Part shown: piece after piece, positions 23,294 to 36,599 of the stretch
Numbering within the stretch: position 1 is the first letter of the stretch
Layout of the letters: the number at the start of each line of letters is the position of its first letter
Assembly: GCF_011745365.1 (NCBI RefSeq)
Contig: NW_024468912.1
Location: 1,178,001 to 1,242,000, forward strand
Source of the DNA: Cryphonectria parasitica EP155
Lineage: Eukaryota > Ascomycota > Sordariomycetes > Diaporthales > Cryphonectriaceae
DNA length: 64,000 bases
Reading direction: 5' to 3'
Made by a program: the position numbers and the translations under genes
Notes under the pieces: model-generated
The model's database searches: none
What the model was told of the DNA's origin: nothing
The model's input: only the letters and a program-made list of their open reading frames with translations

Positions 23294-24951
23294 TCAATGA
23301 TCTTCCTCAACCTTATTGGGCTTGTAGTACTGGGTGAAATCATGCATCACAGCATTTATACCCTATACTCCAGTCAGAAACTCCCCACCTACCAGAAATA
23401 CTTTATACAATTTGCTTATGAAAGAGAAGAGTCCACTACTTACCTGTTTCATCTTCTCTTGAAACTCCTTGTCCCTCTTGCCGCGCTCGACAGCCTGGAA
23501 GAAAGGATCCGCCTTGATGGCTTCCGGGCTCGGATCCCATAGACGCCGGATATTTGCGCTGGAGATTGGGTCGATGATCTCCTTATACTTTTGAATGCGG
23601 ATCTCAGAATACTTGTCCAGGATGCTATCGTCCGCTTGGCCAGTTGCAATGCCATATAGGCAGTCATATAGGTTGCCCGCATCAACTAAACCGCCTGTGA
23701 GCCCCATTCCACCACTAAGGTATTGTTATTTCCAGATTAGACACTGCTCCTATTTCTATTGGGGGGGGGGGGGGGATGCTGGGTGGTGAACAAGTCGCGG
23801 ACAGATCACTTACAAGGGATTACACACATGAGCAGCGTCGGCTACCAAGAGGAACCGACCTTTCCTCAGGCTCTCTGCGCACCGCTGGTGGATCTTGTAC
23901 GGGCTGAAGTTCACAAGCTTGTACTCGTCGGGCTCAGGAGCCCCAGGAACAAACTGCTTATATTTCCACGGTTGACGCTCTCGCATTTGCTCCGTCGTCA
24001 GACCGCCCTCTTCGCCGTACGTGATGCGCAGCATACCGTCATTGGAGAGCTGAGCAATCACTTTTTTATTTATTTTAGGTTTTCGGTCAGTCTCGAGGAT
24101 ATCGCCAAGCTGTGGGGGAGCAAGGTGCCAAGAAAACATAAAGCGGGATGAGCGAGGAGACTTGTGTTGTTTCTTGAACTTACTCGGGAAGTGTTCCGAG
24201 TGGATCTGGAACGTTGACGACGTCCAATTGAATTCTTTGAACTTGGGATAATACACCTAGATTTTTCGTGAGATGGATTTCCCTTCACTCCGACGCTGGA
24301 TGTACTCACATTCGTTGCCACAATCTGCTTGTCCCACGTGAAGCCAGGAAAATTGCTGCCAAACAACTCTCGCCTGACCTTGCTGTTCGCGCCATCACAG
24401 CCCAGAATATAATCCGCCTCGAGCTGCTTCTCGCCATCCGGGGTCTTCACATTGACCCACGCCTTGCTGGCGTCCTGACCAAGAGACACGACCTCGTGAT
24501 TGAACAAAATCTCACCAGACGGATATCGAGATAGATGATCTGCGATCAAAGGCAGCAGCTCGTCTAGAGGCAACGAGATGATCGTCTCGGCTCCTGGAGG
24601 ATTGTCCGACTTGACTGAACAGACCTCCTCGAACTTCCCGCCCCCGATGCGCCAAGTGACGCCGTCCGGAACAAATGCCTTCTTCATGATGTCCTCCATC
24701 AGCCCGGCTCGCCTTAGCTCGTAGATGGTAGGGCTGCTGTAGAAGCTGGCTCTCGGGTTGTGGTCTATGTCGTCGGACCTTTCCAGCACGGTCGACCGGA
24801 TGCCTTTCTGGGCCAATAGTAGAGCTATGATGAGCCCTGCGGGCCCCGCACCCACGATGATCACCTTTTGCTGTCAGTGTGGTGCTTGCAAGATTTGTTG
24901 AGTTGTGGTCTCGGTACTCACCTTGAAGTCTTTCTCAGGTGTGCTCGACAT
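23294..24951 (-). CDS. FAD-dependent aromatic monooxygenase (PHBH fold)
   Basis: Six exons (23294-23362, 23444-23714, 23814-24060, 24184-24256, 24310-24870, 24922-24951) encode 416 aa. The frame is continuous and all introns are GT-AG (51-123 nt). The dinucleotide-binding VIIVGAGPAGLI is near residue 15, with the boundary of the first intron just before it. LGCDGANSKVRREL is the DG motif. VADAAHVCNPFGGMGLTGG is the FAD-ribose (GD) motif, with Ala in place of the usual first Gly. These identify the PF01494 class, which hydroxylates phenols and other aromatics with NAD(P)H and oxygen. The last exon supplies only the final 22 residues. It is divergent from the VAO-like oxidase with about 850 bp between start codons, which suggests shared control and a common phenolic substrate. 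The substrate cannot be read from sequence. Confidence 0.85.
23761..23775. repeat. G15 homopolymer inside a monooxygenase intron
   Basis: Fifteen consecutive G on the plus strand, so C15 in the transcript of the monooxygenase. It sits in the middle of the 99-nt intron 23715-23813. Confidence 0.9.
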
Positions 24952-25798
24952 TTTCTTAATGTTCCATCCGGGGTTTGTATGAGTATCGGTATAGCAAGTG
25001 GCAAACAATGGTGGTAATGACTGATTTGTGCTGTTGGGATAAGTTTTACGACTCCTAAGCTGTGGCTGTCTAATTAGGTCTTACTTATTACAGAAGACAA
25101 ATATCGGGACTTTATTATGTTCCGATATTCCGCTTACCCCATGATCTTTGATCTGCCGTGCAGGTCTCTCTGGGATCCTCCACTGATCCAGCCACGATAT
25201 GCGATGTGCAGTGGTTGCGGAGACTGCGGGGCTTCTGTACACAGTGCCTCGACAGATGACACACAAGAGTAATTTGTCACGGTCCAGCATAAACATGTGT
25301 CTTTGGGAACTCGACCCAATACGGGGTAATATTGACTGAAAAGAGCGTAGTGTGCTTCTTTCGAACAACTCGTGCTACCTCATGAGTCTTACAAATCAAA
25401 GAGTATTGATTATTACCGTTGCTCCAATAAAAGTTCCAGTCGAGTCAGTATGTAGTTACACAATGAAGTTTAAAAAATCATCCTGCTTCCCCATCATGCA
25501 AGGGTTCTTTGGCAATGACGCCTGACCCCATCCTCGGGTCACGCACGCTCTTCAGTACCGTCATGGTTGGAGAAGTGGAATATATTTCTTGGCTACCTAG
25601 GCAGTTGCCTGCTACCCTCATTGTCCGATGAGATTCAACCGGTGGCTCGGGACCTCTTTTGGCCGCACCGACATCTGGAGTGGGAGACAGATCCCGCTAC
25701 ATAAATCCTTTGGAGCAAAATTCCTTGGTAACAAAATGCCAGACTTCAACCACTCTGCGAGATTTTCTGTAAAGGTTATCAAGGATACTGTTGTCATT
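24952..25798. promoter_or_regulatory. Bidirectional promoter between the two flavoenzyme genes
   Basis: About 850 bp separate the divergent start codons. No convincing gene lies here. The minus-strand frame at 25081-25368 is short and without motifs. Several ATGs before 25799 (25628, 25736) are in frame with the oxidase and might extend it. I cannot name a specific factor-binding site. Confidence 0.45.
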
Positions 25799-27863
25799 AT
25801 GGTTTTAGAGCAGGGCTCTAGATATGCTGACCCGGTCTACCAGGCCGCGCACGAAGATACCTTCAGTAAACCTGTGGTAGAGGGTGTTCCGGCCGTCCTG
25901 CCTCCAGGTGTGTCGAGACAGGATTTCGACGACGCCCTCGAGAAGATCGCAAAAGCTATCGGTGAGGGTGCCATATTCAAGGGAGAGGCGCTGAAAGAAT
26001 ATGTCGACCCGTATGAGATCCCGGAAGGACGATATGAGAGAAATCTTCCTGGTGCTGCTGTCTGGTGAGCTACTCTCATACCCGACTCTATTCCATTCTT
26101 TGCTTGGGCGAGATACCATATACTGAACTGTCCGCTAGCCCAGCATCGGTGGAAGAATTGCAGGCCGCTTTGAAGGTTGTCAATGACTTCAAAATCCCAG
26201 TATGGACCATCTCGCGCGGTAAGAATCTAGGGTACGTGATAATTCCCACACAGAGCGTTCCTCCTCTTCGAAGGATACATCACTGACCCTTCTCCCAGCT
26301 ATGGTGGACCTGCTCCCCTCGTCAATGGATCCATCATCATGGATCTGCACAGGATGGACAAAATTCTAGAGGTCAACGAGAAATTCGGGTATGCTGTCGT
26401 AGAGCCTGGCGTCACATTTGGCGACCTCTACGCCTACTGCACAAAGAATAAGCTCAAGGTCTGGCCGAGCACAGCATCTCTTGGGTGGGGAAGCGTCGTT
26501 GGGAATGTACGTTACTCACAACCTTCAGGAGAACTGGGGAGGGCCAGGGTAGACCATTGACCACATCTCTAGACCCTGGATCGTGGAATGGGCTTCGTGC
26601 CCTCTGGAATCCACCACGAAAACATGGCAGGGCTCGAAGTCGTCCTGGCCAACGGCGACATTGTCAGAACAGGCCAATTTGCCATGTCGACCTCGACCTC
26701 GGCCCATCTCACTCATCTCTCCTTCGGCCCTACCATCGACGGGCTCTTCCTCCAGAGCAACCTCGGGATCGTCACCAAACTGGGCATCCACATGACCCCA
26801 CAACCGCAGGCCTTCATGGCGTGCACGTTCGATATGCCCGAGTTTGATGACATCGAGACTATCACCGACGTGTTCGGCTCGCTGCGCCGCAGCGGTGTCT
26901 TGCCTACCGTCGTCTACGTCTTCAGCCTCGTCGAGTGGTCCGCCATCAAAGCACCGCGCCACACTTTCTGGGACAAGGAAGGGCCGATCCCCGAGTGGCG
27001 GCTGAAGGAGATGCAGGAGGAACTGGACGTAGGCTTCTGGACCGTCAAGTGGGGGCTGTACGGGCCCAAGAACATCCTGCAGGCGCAGTACGACGAGGTC
27101 CAGCGCGTGGTGGGCAAGGAAGCGCCGACGGGCCGGCTGCGCAATGTGCTCTTCTCGGGTGGCGAGGACGGCGGGCTTCTGGAGGCGCTGGATGTCCCGC
27201 AGCCGTACGGCGGGATGTTTGTGGGTGTCCCGAGTATGTTTTCGATCCCCATGGTCAGCTACTACAATCCCCAGGACGGCAGTGGTGTTGGTGCGCATGG
27301 CGCGTACTCGCCCATTGTGCCGTTAGATGGCAAGACTATGAGGGAGTGGGTGACTGTTGCTCGAAAGGTGTATGAGTCGCAGGGCTTGGATCTGCTGTGC
27401 GACTTTTTCATGGGGCAGAGACATGCCGTTTTTGTCTGCATGCTGTGCTTTGACAAGACGAATCCTCAACAACGGCAGGCCATCGACAGCACCTATAATG
27501 GGCTTTTTGAGGCCGGGACGAGGATGGGGCTTGCAAAGTATCGTTCCCACGTCAACCACATGGGTAAGCCTCTCAATTTCTGGACACTTGGGGACGGACA
27601 CTGATGATCATCCACTGGACATTTATTTAGACCAAACTGCCGAGCTCTTCGACTTCAATGATCACGCGTACCGCAGATTCGTTGAGACCATCAAGGTATA
27701 CACTAATCGGCCCTCGTCTGTCATGAAAGACGTGAAATCTAACCATGGTATCTAGGACTCACTTGATCCCAATGGCGTGCTATCACCCGGGAAAATGGGC
27801 ATATGGCCAAAGAGGTTCAGGGAGATGCGATCAACTAACAGCCGTCACGATGGTGCAACATGA
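25799..27863 (+). CDS. Vanillyl-alcohol-oxidase/4-cresol-dehydrogenase-like flavoprotein
   Basis: Six exons (25799-26064, 26139-26231, 26299-26506, 26573-27563, 27631-27695, 27756-27863) encode 576 aa; fungal VAO is 560 aa. All introns are GT-AG, 60-74 nt. The start is uncertain: ATGs at 25628 and 25736 are in frame, but 25799 gives an N-terminus of normal length. The FAD-binding PCMH-type domain shows PVWTISRGKNLGYGGPAPL and VVEPGVTFGDLYAYC. GAHGAYSPIVPLDGK (His431) aligns by eye with the histidine that carries covalent FAD in VAO. Tyr121, Tyr512 and Arg513 match the phenol-binding trio. LDPNGVLSPGKMGIWP is the usual C-terminus. The residue at the catalytic-aspartate position appears to be Ser180. 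Family reactions oxidise para-substituted phenols. Which substrate is used, and whether oxygen is the acceptor, is open. Confidence 0.85.
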
Positions 27864-29005
27864 GGGAGGAGGACTACGAGGGACTGACAGACAGGCACTG
27901 CAATATTCGTTCCGTGAGACGTGAGGGCATGTAGGTCTTTCCACCAAGGCTGCATTCATAGAGGAAGTTGATATTATGAATTTCCATGTTGATTATACAT
28001 TCTATATTGCACTACAGGGTTCACAACCTTTCCCAGTGCCAGTGATACACCGTATGCACCGCACAAGCCAGATTGGCCTTGTGTAAGTAAGTAGTTTGGA
28101 CAACAATGAGTTGATGCCTCTGAGTACAGAGCTGAATGGAACTTCTCCAAAGCAGATGATGTAATTATTTACTTGGACTTTTCACTTTGCGCAACATCGC
28201 CGTCGATCTCAGCACCGGCAAGGATGCTCAAAGATATCAGACAATGATGTATCTTACCCCCCATCATTCTTTATCCCATCGCCAAGCTCATGCAAGGAAC
28301 AAAACCTACTCGAGGTGATGAAAATCCGGGACTGACCGCCTGTGAAACCCAGAACCCCGGCGCAGATGCCAAAAGCAGGCGCTTTAATCCGCCGAACCGC
28401 AACGGTTTCTTGACCCAAGGCCAACCAGAAACGACAGACCGAGGATAATCAGACGAAACAAGCACTTGTCACTCAAAGACCTGGCGATCAAGCTAAAGCC
28501 GCGTACTTGGATTGCCCTACTGGGCTGGGCCTCTTTCATGCTATGTGATAACCATGCGATGTGATACTGTCAGTCCTAATATGGTAGAGGCGCTGCATGG
28601 TCTCGCCGTGGTCTGAAGCTGAGGAGTATCTGAAAAGAGAAATGCATCATTCCACATAGGTAATTTTCGAGGTATAGCTGCCTGGGAACGTCGACATCTG
28701 TCACATTGGGAAGTTGACAGGGGGTATAAGAACGGGCCGAGTGTATGACCAGCGATCTTGGTAGCCTTTGGCCCCTCTTTGATAAGACGAATTGGATTGC
28801 TCGATGATCACCTGATGTTAATGGCGATGGTGGAACGCGCTGGGCTCAACACTGCCATACGCGTCTAGTAAGCGGCATAAGGCGCAAGCGCAGGAGGCCC
28901 GCGCGTATACGCTTTCTCCGCTCTTTTAGCTTCTAGCTGGAGCCAGGAAGTTGTTATGAACGTTATTTCCGCAGTCCACAGTCCGTTCTCGAATGAAGCG
29001 ATCAA

Positions 29006-29029
29006 TGACCACAGTGACCACAGTGACCA
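29006..29029. repeat. Short tandem repeat (TGACCACAG)2.7
   Basis: Two full copies and a partial third copy of the nine-base unit TGACCACAG. Confidence 0.8.
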
Positions 29030-32000
29030 TAGACTATAGGCACCTAGAGGATCATACAATCAAAATGTCACTCGGACTATACTATATAGCTAGCGTTTCG
29101 TCAAGGCGCATCACGGACGATCATCCGCGGCAGATAGACCCTGTCTGAGAGCTTCGGTGGAGCTTGACTGTAGTGTATGTCTTCAAGGCGAAAGACGCTG
29201 CGCAGGGCGATATTTTCCGCTGGGGCTACTGCAGTGCCATGACGCTGTGATCTACTCCATTCGCTACCAAGAAAGGGAACGCCAAACCTCCCACGCTGGC
29301 CCGATGCAAAAGGTGTTCCCGTGGTTCAATCGCAGGGCATGCATTTTCCCGAGAGCCAAGCACACCTCTCGACAGCACCTATCGACAACGGAGTATTGCC
29401 CAAATTGGTAGACGAGGTTTGTCAGAGCGCTTTGACCGCTTCGCTCAGTCCTCGAGAAAACCTGCAGCCACATCAAAGACAAAAATCTGAGGCGGGAACA
29501 AGGGGAGGGAATTAAGCGACAATAAGCAAGTGGGGAGGGCACTGAAGGGGTGAAAGAGGAAATAAGAAGCAAGTAAGTCGATGAGATGCGTCCAATACTA
29601 CTGGTCTTCATAGTCTGCCACATCCAGCAGCGAGGGCCCTGGGCCAACCCTTCTCTTGCACTCAATATGTATGATATGACTTAGCAACGCCGCTGTGACT
29701 TTTTGACTAGCTCTAGGCACTGTATTCGAAGATATTGCCTTCGGATGAGCTGCGAATGGCGTGCCCAGCCGGCTGCGGAGAACGTAGGACAGTCCTGCGT
29801 GGTGGTGCCGATTTTATTTGCCAAGCCATGACCTCCATTCACGCATATGAGGATCATAAGGCGAGAATTACTTGGATAAGGTACAGTGCCCAGATCCGAT
29901 CGATGGCGTATAAAAGATTGGAGTGGGCACGACGTTGTGGGAGCTCTGCTCCGGGATTGCCGAACCATCGCCTGTACTCCAAGGCCTACTCTGCTGTCCT
30001 GCATGTGCACTACGATTGCTTGCGATGCCGTCCTCCTTATCGCGTTTGCAAACTTGGAAGTCCACCGAACTGAGTACTACGAACCCCGCATTGCGCAATG
30101 ACCTCGTCGTTGTCCTTCTCGTCCATGGTAGATGCTAGTCTGGAATCCGACAGACGAGTCGTGGGCCATCTGCATCCTACACAGTATATACACTTAAAAG
30201 TACCTGAACCCTCGGCAGATGTCCCTGGCAGCCCGTGGCGTTCCCATAGTCGATCTCTTTTTATTCCCATCATTGTTTCCATTCTAAAGAGCGCCTGACT
30301 GGCTGTCTTCGGATTAGCTATCGAAGTCATGAAGATACCAAAGCTGTGCACAGCCGTTGGCTTTAGTACAGCGGCGTCATGTGACAAGTTGATTTGTCGA
30401 GGGGTGAATCTAGTTCTCGAACCAATCCCGTAATGACCCATGTCCGAGGATGACAGACGTCAACTTCACCGAACCATCATTTTCAGTATCGCCGGTGCCA
30501 GCTACCGTCTCAGGCTCTCCCATATGAGATCTCGCACCGTTTGAAAATGCGGCCAAGCACAAGACATGGCTCAGATCGAAGGCCAGTGTGCTGAGTGGAA
30601 GCAATGCCACTTGCAGAGCTGTTGGCTGATTGCCCACGATTCACTCTCAAATCCGCGGCACTTCAGACGAGATGAGAAAGTCGATCAATGCTGATCGAAA
30701 TCGGGAAACTCAATCGTATATGATTTCATCTGCCATCACTGGATCACTGTAATGACCCTAGACAGAGGGAAGGCACTGTCTGACCCTAACCTCAGGCTCG
30801 GCATTGCAGAACCTGGCACCTGTCGCTCCCAAAATCACGACGTTGCGGGGTACAACGGTGTGAGATGGAGTTCCTGGTGTCGTAGGATCGAACCGTGAAG
30901 CCGTTGAACGTTGGTTCAGTTGCCACAACTGACTAGCGCAACGTTCACGTTTTAGGTTCGAAACAGGTTCCGTCTGATCAGTATGCATACATAATCCAGC
31001 CATGTGTGAGAGCAGAACCCAATGGCTGCTCGGCCCTCTGCATACCCGCTGGAGATAGTGGCCAGAACAGGACGACCGGTCCGGGAAGCTCTGCAGCTGA
31101 AACGGTGCTTGGCCCGAGACTGCCAAACAAACCAAGCCGGATGCTGATCACGATGCCGCCCGTTCGTGCAATGCTGGCGGTGGTGCTCTCTGCGTTACCT
31201 CCCCAGCGATGCTGTACATGCAGCCTGGACCCGCTACAGCACGGACCTCTTCAGTGCATCCCGCCCATGCCACCGCCATGAGCCTTAGATACAGAGATTG
31301 AACCATGCTGAACGTATAGGTCAGCACATTTAGTCAGGAATCAACTCCTTGTCTGCGGCCTTGGGTCCCGGCCTGCCCGTTGCAAGCCCTGGCTTTCCGA
31401 GCCGAAGCCCTCTGCCGGGAGCAATCCGTCTCACCCCGACCGGCGGATGGGGGTTATTATCTTGTCAGCATCTTGCTATAGACCAGGGCGAGTCTGCTGC
31501 AGTCTGCTTGGCTGCAAGAACGTCATTTAGGCCTCGTCGTCAATCCTTGCTCCTCCCCACATCATGGATGCCGATGCATTGTAACGTAGAATGTGATCTG
31601 TGCATAGTGCATCATAGTGCATCACAACGGCCGAGCAGGCGTGTTTTCCCCTCTTGCATCTTGCTGTGTTCGTTCCATACAATGGTCCACTAGAGGATGT
31701 GATGGTGAATCTGGTGAACCACGTCCATAAGAATGTGATGCTGGTTCTTTGCTCAACGCAGCATATGGGGGCACGAACAGGAGACTTGTCTGCACAGGAC
31801 GAGGCCAGAGTGTAAAGGGCAAGTGTGTGCCGAATCATGTACGCTTCACTGCCCGCGTAGGATCGTCGCGCGCTGTGGGGTTCTTGATCAACTGGATTTC
31901 CTGGGTATCAAGGGGGCGCTTGTAAGCTATGACGAGAATCGATCCGATCCAGAGGTACGCTGGTCTTTGAAGAATAGTGTATGGCCCATCTCCCGGTCTT

Positions 32001-35000
32001 GGCTCACCTTAGCCATGTCGTGCTCGGGTGAAGGAAATCACATGCCCTGGAGCGAGGCTGGAAACACTGCCAAAAGACGTGCAGAGGAACACGGCGAATT
32101 CCTCCCCCACCCCTTGCCAGAACGAGGATCGTGCACTATCTCGAAGGATCTTGATCCATAGCAGTAGTCCCATCAGCACAGTACGTCGTACCTGTGAAGA
32201 CTGAGTGACACGAGCGGCTGCGAGCAGGTTGAAGACTGATCAACACAATGGGATCGGATTATGCATACTATGCCTGGACGGATCCCACACTGTGTTCGGT
32301 GGCGCACCAAGCTTAACTAGTGCAGGACAAGGTGTACCATTGTAAAGGGACTGGACTGTGTTCGACCAGTGTGGGGTGACGGTGAGATAAGGCCTGGTGG
32401 ATGGATGGATTAGTCTCTGTTTTGTCTGCCAGAGAGAACAAGAAATCGAAGATGTTAGAGTGAGGTGCATGATATGATGATTTCCGGTATCGCAGTGTTT
32501 TGCATCGGTTCAGATCTGAAATGGGTAGTGACAGAGCAGCTCCCAATTTCCTGGGACGCCCCTGCACTTTCCCAGCGATCAAGCCTAGCTGCATTGGGCA
32601 GCACTTAAGTGGTAACAACAGCAACAGCAGCAGCGCCACCAAACCTTCTTTTTTGGAAACGTGGGGCTCGTCACAGACGTTATCTCATCTAGCCTCCCCT
32701 TGCTGCACTGCACCATCTCTATGCCAAATCTACTATAGTAATCGCAGCGTTCCTGGTAGGACGCATCATTATAATCAAGAAGCATGGACCAGACAAGCAC
32801 GCCCACGATTCAGCAATGGCAGAGTCTCGCCCCTGGAGGAGCATTACCACGATGACTCGAACCATTGTCAAGCCCTCCAATATCTTCAGGAGGCAATCAT
32901 TACCCGTGGGATTGGCCTTGCAACAGCTGCAAGTGTTTCGACGACAATTCAGGTTGCAGAAGCGTTCCAAGGGTCATTAAAGTGCAGCTCACCACATTAC
33001 AGGACGGGAGTACTACGATAGGGACTTCAAGCGACCGAGACCGAGCTTACCTGCAGCTTCAGCTGCATAGTGAGCGCGGGGCGCTCCTGTCTGGTGCATG
33101 CAGTATTAGAGTGACCGTCGCGTGCAGCTTGCAGCGAGCACACCCACCACCACCCACTGTCACCCTCACAAGCACTTGTTGCTCCACCACATCCCGCCTC
33201 ACACCACCTTGCTATGACATGTGAGCCTGGCGAGAAGGGTTGAGCCACTGGACCGTTGTCTGCATCTGCTAATCAGAAGCGTCTCGTGCAGAGGAGCAGC
33301 AACACCACCGGTCAAGCTACGACAACACACACAATAGCGCAGATTACGTGCCATAGTACCGCCCGTGTGGTAGTACCACGATGGTAGCAGGCGGCAAAGA
33401 AACAAACAAGACAGGCTACAGACTCTCAAGGATGTTTATTCGTCAGCAAACCCATCACAATACGACGCCCCAGGTGCGTCATGGCACACAGAGCGGGAGT
33501 TTTCTAGTGGCAGAGGCTGGCAGCTTGGATAGGATTCTGTCAGTCTAGAGCCCGAGATTACAGCTCATCATGCCCTCCCCCCCTCCCTAATTGGTCAACG
33601 CTAGGGATGCTCTTCCGGCCTTCCGCGGTCTGTCACCTCTTTGATTTCTCTTGTTTTTCTTTCTATTTTCTTCCTGATCCTTTTTCAATTTCATCTTCCG
33701 AACCTGTGGGGATCCGACTCCCGAGTTTGGACAACAAGTGGATCACACCGGTCGCATCAAATAATGACTGCGCGATGTGACAATGCAAGGTGCACATCTC
33801 GGGACAGAAGGTGTTAAACCTCTGGTACCGTACTGGGGAAGTCTTCGTCGTGCCGCCTTTACTGCACGACACCTCGTCTAACTAGTCTCTCTCTACGAAG
33901 CAAGCATGTATGGTAGAAGCCGGTCCGGGTCATAGGCACTGTCGACGTTGGGCATTGTTCAGGTCTCTTGCCGTCTGTCGATCAGGCACAAACGGGCCAT
34001 CAGCTGCGCCATGCTCTTGCTATCCTGGTACGCCACCGGAGCCGAAATTCTGAGCATGCTTCTCCGAGGGAACCCCTATGCATGATTGGCCTTGGGTAAA
34101 AGAGCAAGCGACGAATTCTTCGCCAAAATCTCGTCTGTGACTTGAACCCTTTCACCCGGCTGGTAGTGGTGGACATTGTTGTTGTCGTCATCGTCACCCC
34201 TCGCTCGACGACCAATTAAACTCTGACTCAATCTCTCGCACAAATTTCTCGAACGTTGCGCTGTTCATTTCGTGGGCGGCCAAAAAGGCGACCGTGCAAG
34301 CACTAACACGAACACCTATTTTGCGCCGGGGAATATTCCGACCCTGAAATTTCGTACACCTTGTGCTCCCCCTCCCCCCCAACACCTCTTCCCCTCTGTG
34401 AATGAAGAACAACAAATAAGGATCTAAATCGATGCCATTATAGACTGATTAGCCATGAAACAGCTGTCAAGGTAACTTGCACCGGCGTGTCTCCCGGCGT
34501 GAACATGCATCTCACCAACTGCTCTGTTCAAACGCAACCAGCCAGGATGGAGGGGTCGGCAGCGGCCAGGCCCAATAGGCAGACGGCGGACATAGCCGGA
34601 GGAATACGTAGTAAAAAAAAGGGGGGAGGGGTAGTTGTCGCTTCCTTCCACCATTTAGCAACGCAAGGCCAGATGACTCCACGCAGGCGAAGGTGGCCAA
34701 GGCTGCTGCAACTGCTGCAGCTCCGGACTTCTACAAGGAGACCCCGTGCGCAACTTTACAGGGTATTGTTGACATTGAACAGCCGAGGTCGATCATCGTG
34801 TGGAGGCGAGAATCCACACGTAACAAGTCTGCCAGCTTTGACGTCTCAACAGGGCTTCAGGGCTTACATATCATCCTACGGTGTTGAGGGAGGGTCAGGC
34901 TGACGAGGCGACGACAGGCGGGCCCACCTAAGACCAGAAATATGCCACCTCGCCTTCAAAAATTGTAGGAGCCAGCACTCGTGAAGAGCCGTTACAACTG

Positions 35001-36580
35001 ATGAATCCTCTTGCGGACGTGGACGTGGAGCAGTAGGCAGATACAATATGATAATCTGCTGATATTGTAATATAGCAAGGCCTAATTGTATCACAATAAG
35101 CATCGCACGGGCAGATGGACGTGACTCGAGATCGTAGGATATTTGAAAGGTTACCTCCTCGCCTCGTCCCTTGTCCTCCCGTGCCAACCAGTGAGATCCA
35201 TGACCGCGGATCCGGAACTGCAAAGGATCGCCACTTTGACGTCTTCGAGTTGCAAGACAAGGGAGGAAGATTTGACTGCCTGCAGATGTCATGGTGCACC
35301 CTACAGCATGCGAGGTGGAGCCGCAGCTTTGACAGATGGAGCCTAACCACCGAAACTCGTCGCGATGGGGCCATCCTGCACTGACAAGGAGCACTGAATG
35401 ATTTTCAAGCTTCTTTCCCCTACTCTTTTTTTTCTTCTTCTTTTTTTTCCTCGTCCCTGACGATACGCATCAAGGGTGACCCTTGAGGACAGGTACAGCA
35501 AAAGTCAAGAAGCACGATGACGCCGCTCAGTCCTCGGTATGGGACCCCCCTGCCCCACATCGTCTGCATTGGAGGCGCCCGCACATTGAAAGCACAGCCC
35601 TGAGAGAAACTACTCAGAGGTATCTGAGATAGCTCGAGCGCGGCCTTCGGGCGCGCCATTACTGCTAGAGATCGGACCTTGACCCCCTTCTCCCCCCACA
35701 CACAGCTACTCAGGTCAGATTGCAGGCTGTAACGCTACACACGCGAGTTTGGCACCCATCATGGCGAGCCGAGACGCTGCCAAGGCTATTTATTGTCCAT
35801 AGCAATCCTTGCACCTGGGAGGCTGTAGGGGCGGCATTCCGAACAGCTGTGACCATATCTTCTCTGTTTCCCTCTTTCTCTCCTTAACTGTCCACTATAT
35901 TATAGTATGGTAGTAGTGCATATCATCACACGTAGAACACGGGCCAGACACGAGAGAGGGTCCCGGTGGACAGGGGAAGGGGTTCCGCGCCCGTATGAGG
36001 TCCTCCCAAGGCGCGGCTGAGGTTGCAGAATCGGGAAATCTGCTCCAGGGTCTACTCCCCCAGGCCAAAGCCCGGAAGCTAGCTAACTCATCGACGCCGT
36101 CGCATTGGGTCGTGCGGGAGACGGATGAATAACATGAGATGCCTGCGTGGAAATCAGGTAAGCATGAAATCCGAAATCTCGACCTAAACCAAGCCTCTAT
36201 TCTCTTGATTGACTCTAATGACAGAATTTATGAAGCAGACCCTGTGGTAGACTGGTGGAACAGCGATTGGCTCCTTGACGTCTCATATCATCTCGCGTCC
36301 ACGAAGTGGGCTATTACTCGACACGGGTGTGCCCCGTCGCTCAAGAGGGCTCCAGAAGCCCGTGAGACCATGGATATCTCAGTCTTGCCTCTCTCACTAA
36401 CTACATCTCTCTTTCTCTCGTTCTTCTTCACGGCAGGCTTGATGCTCGTTCTCGACATTACTACCATGTAGTAACGGTAATCTGTGTGTCGACCGACGAT
36501 CTAGACTTGCCTCACTTCGTCGACCTTCCTGCTCTCATTTAAGTGAGCCTGACTGGCATGCTCACCCCACATCCGTGACC

Positions 36581-36599
36581 AAAAAAAAAAAAAAAAAAA
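36581..36599. repeat. A19 homopolymer
   Basis: Nineteen consecutive A on the plus strand in the gene-free block. No open frame ends just before it, so it is not an obvious retroposed poly(A) tail. Confidence 0.85.

Noticed and set aside
26525..27298. 257-codon minus-strand frame
   Set aside because: Antisense to exon 4 of the VAO-like oxidase, without protein features.
29886..30101. TATAAAAG near 29906 with short frames downstream
   Set aside because: The only ATG in suitable position gives 32 codons with no following exon; too weak to call a gene.
36139..36471. 110-codon frame with an apparent intron-like GTAAGC...GACAG
   Set aside because: Splicing at those sites leads at once to stops; unspliced it has only a chance hydrophobic end and no homology I recognise.
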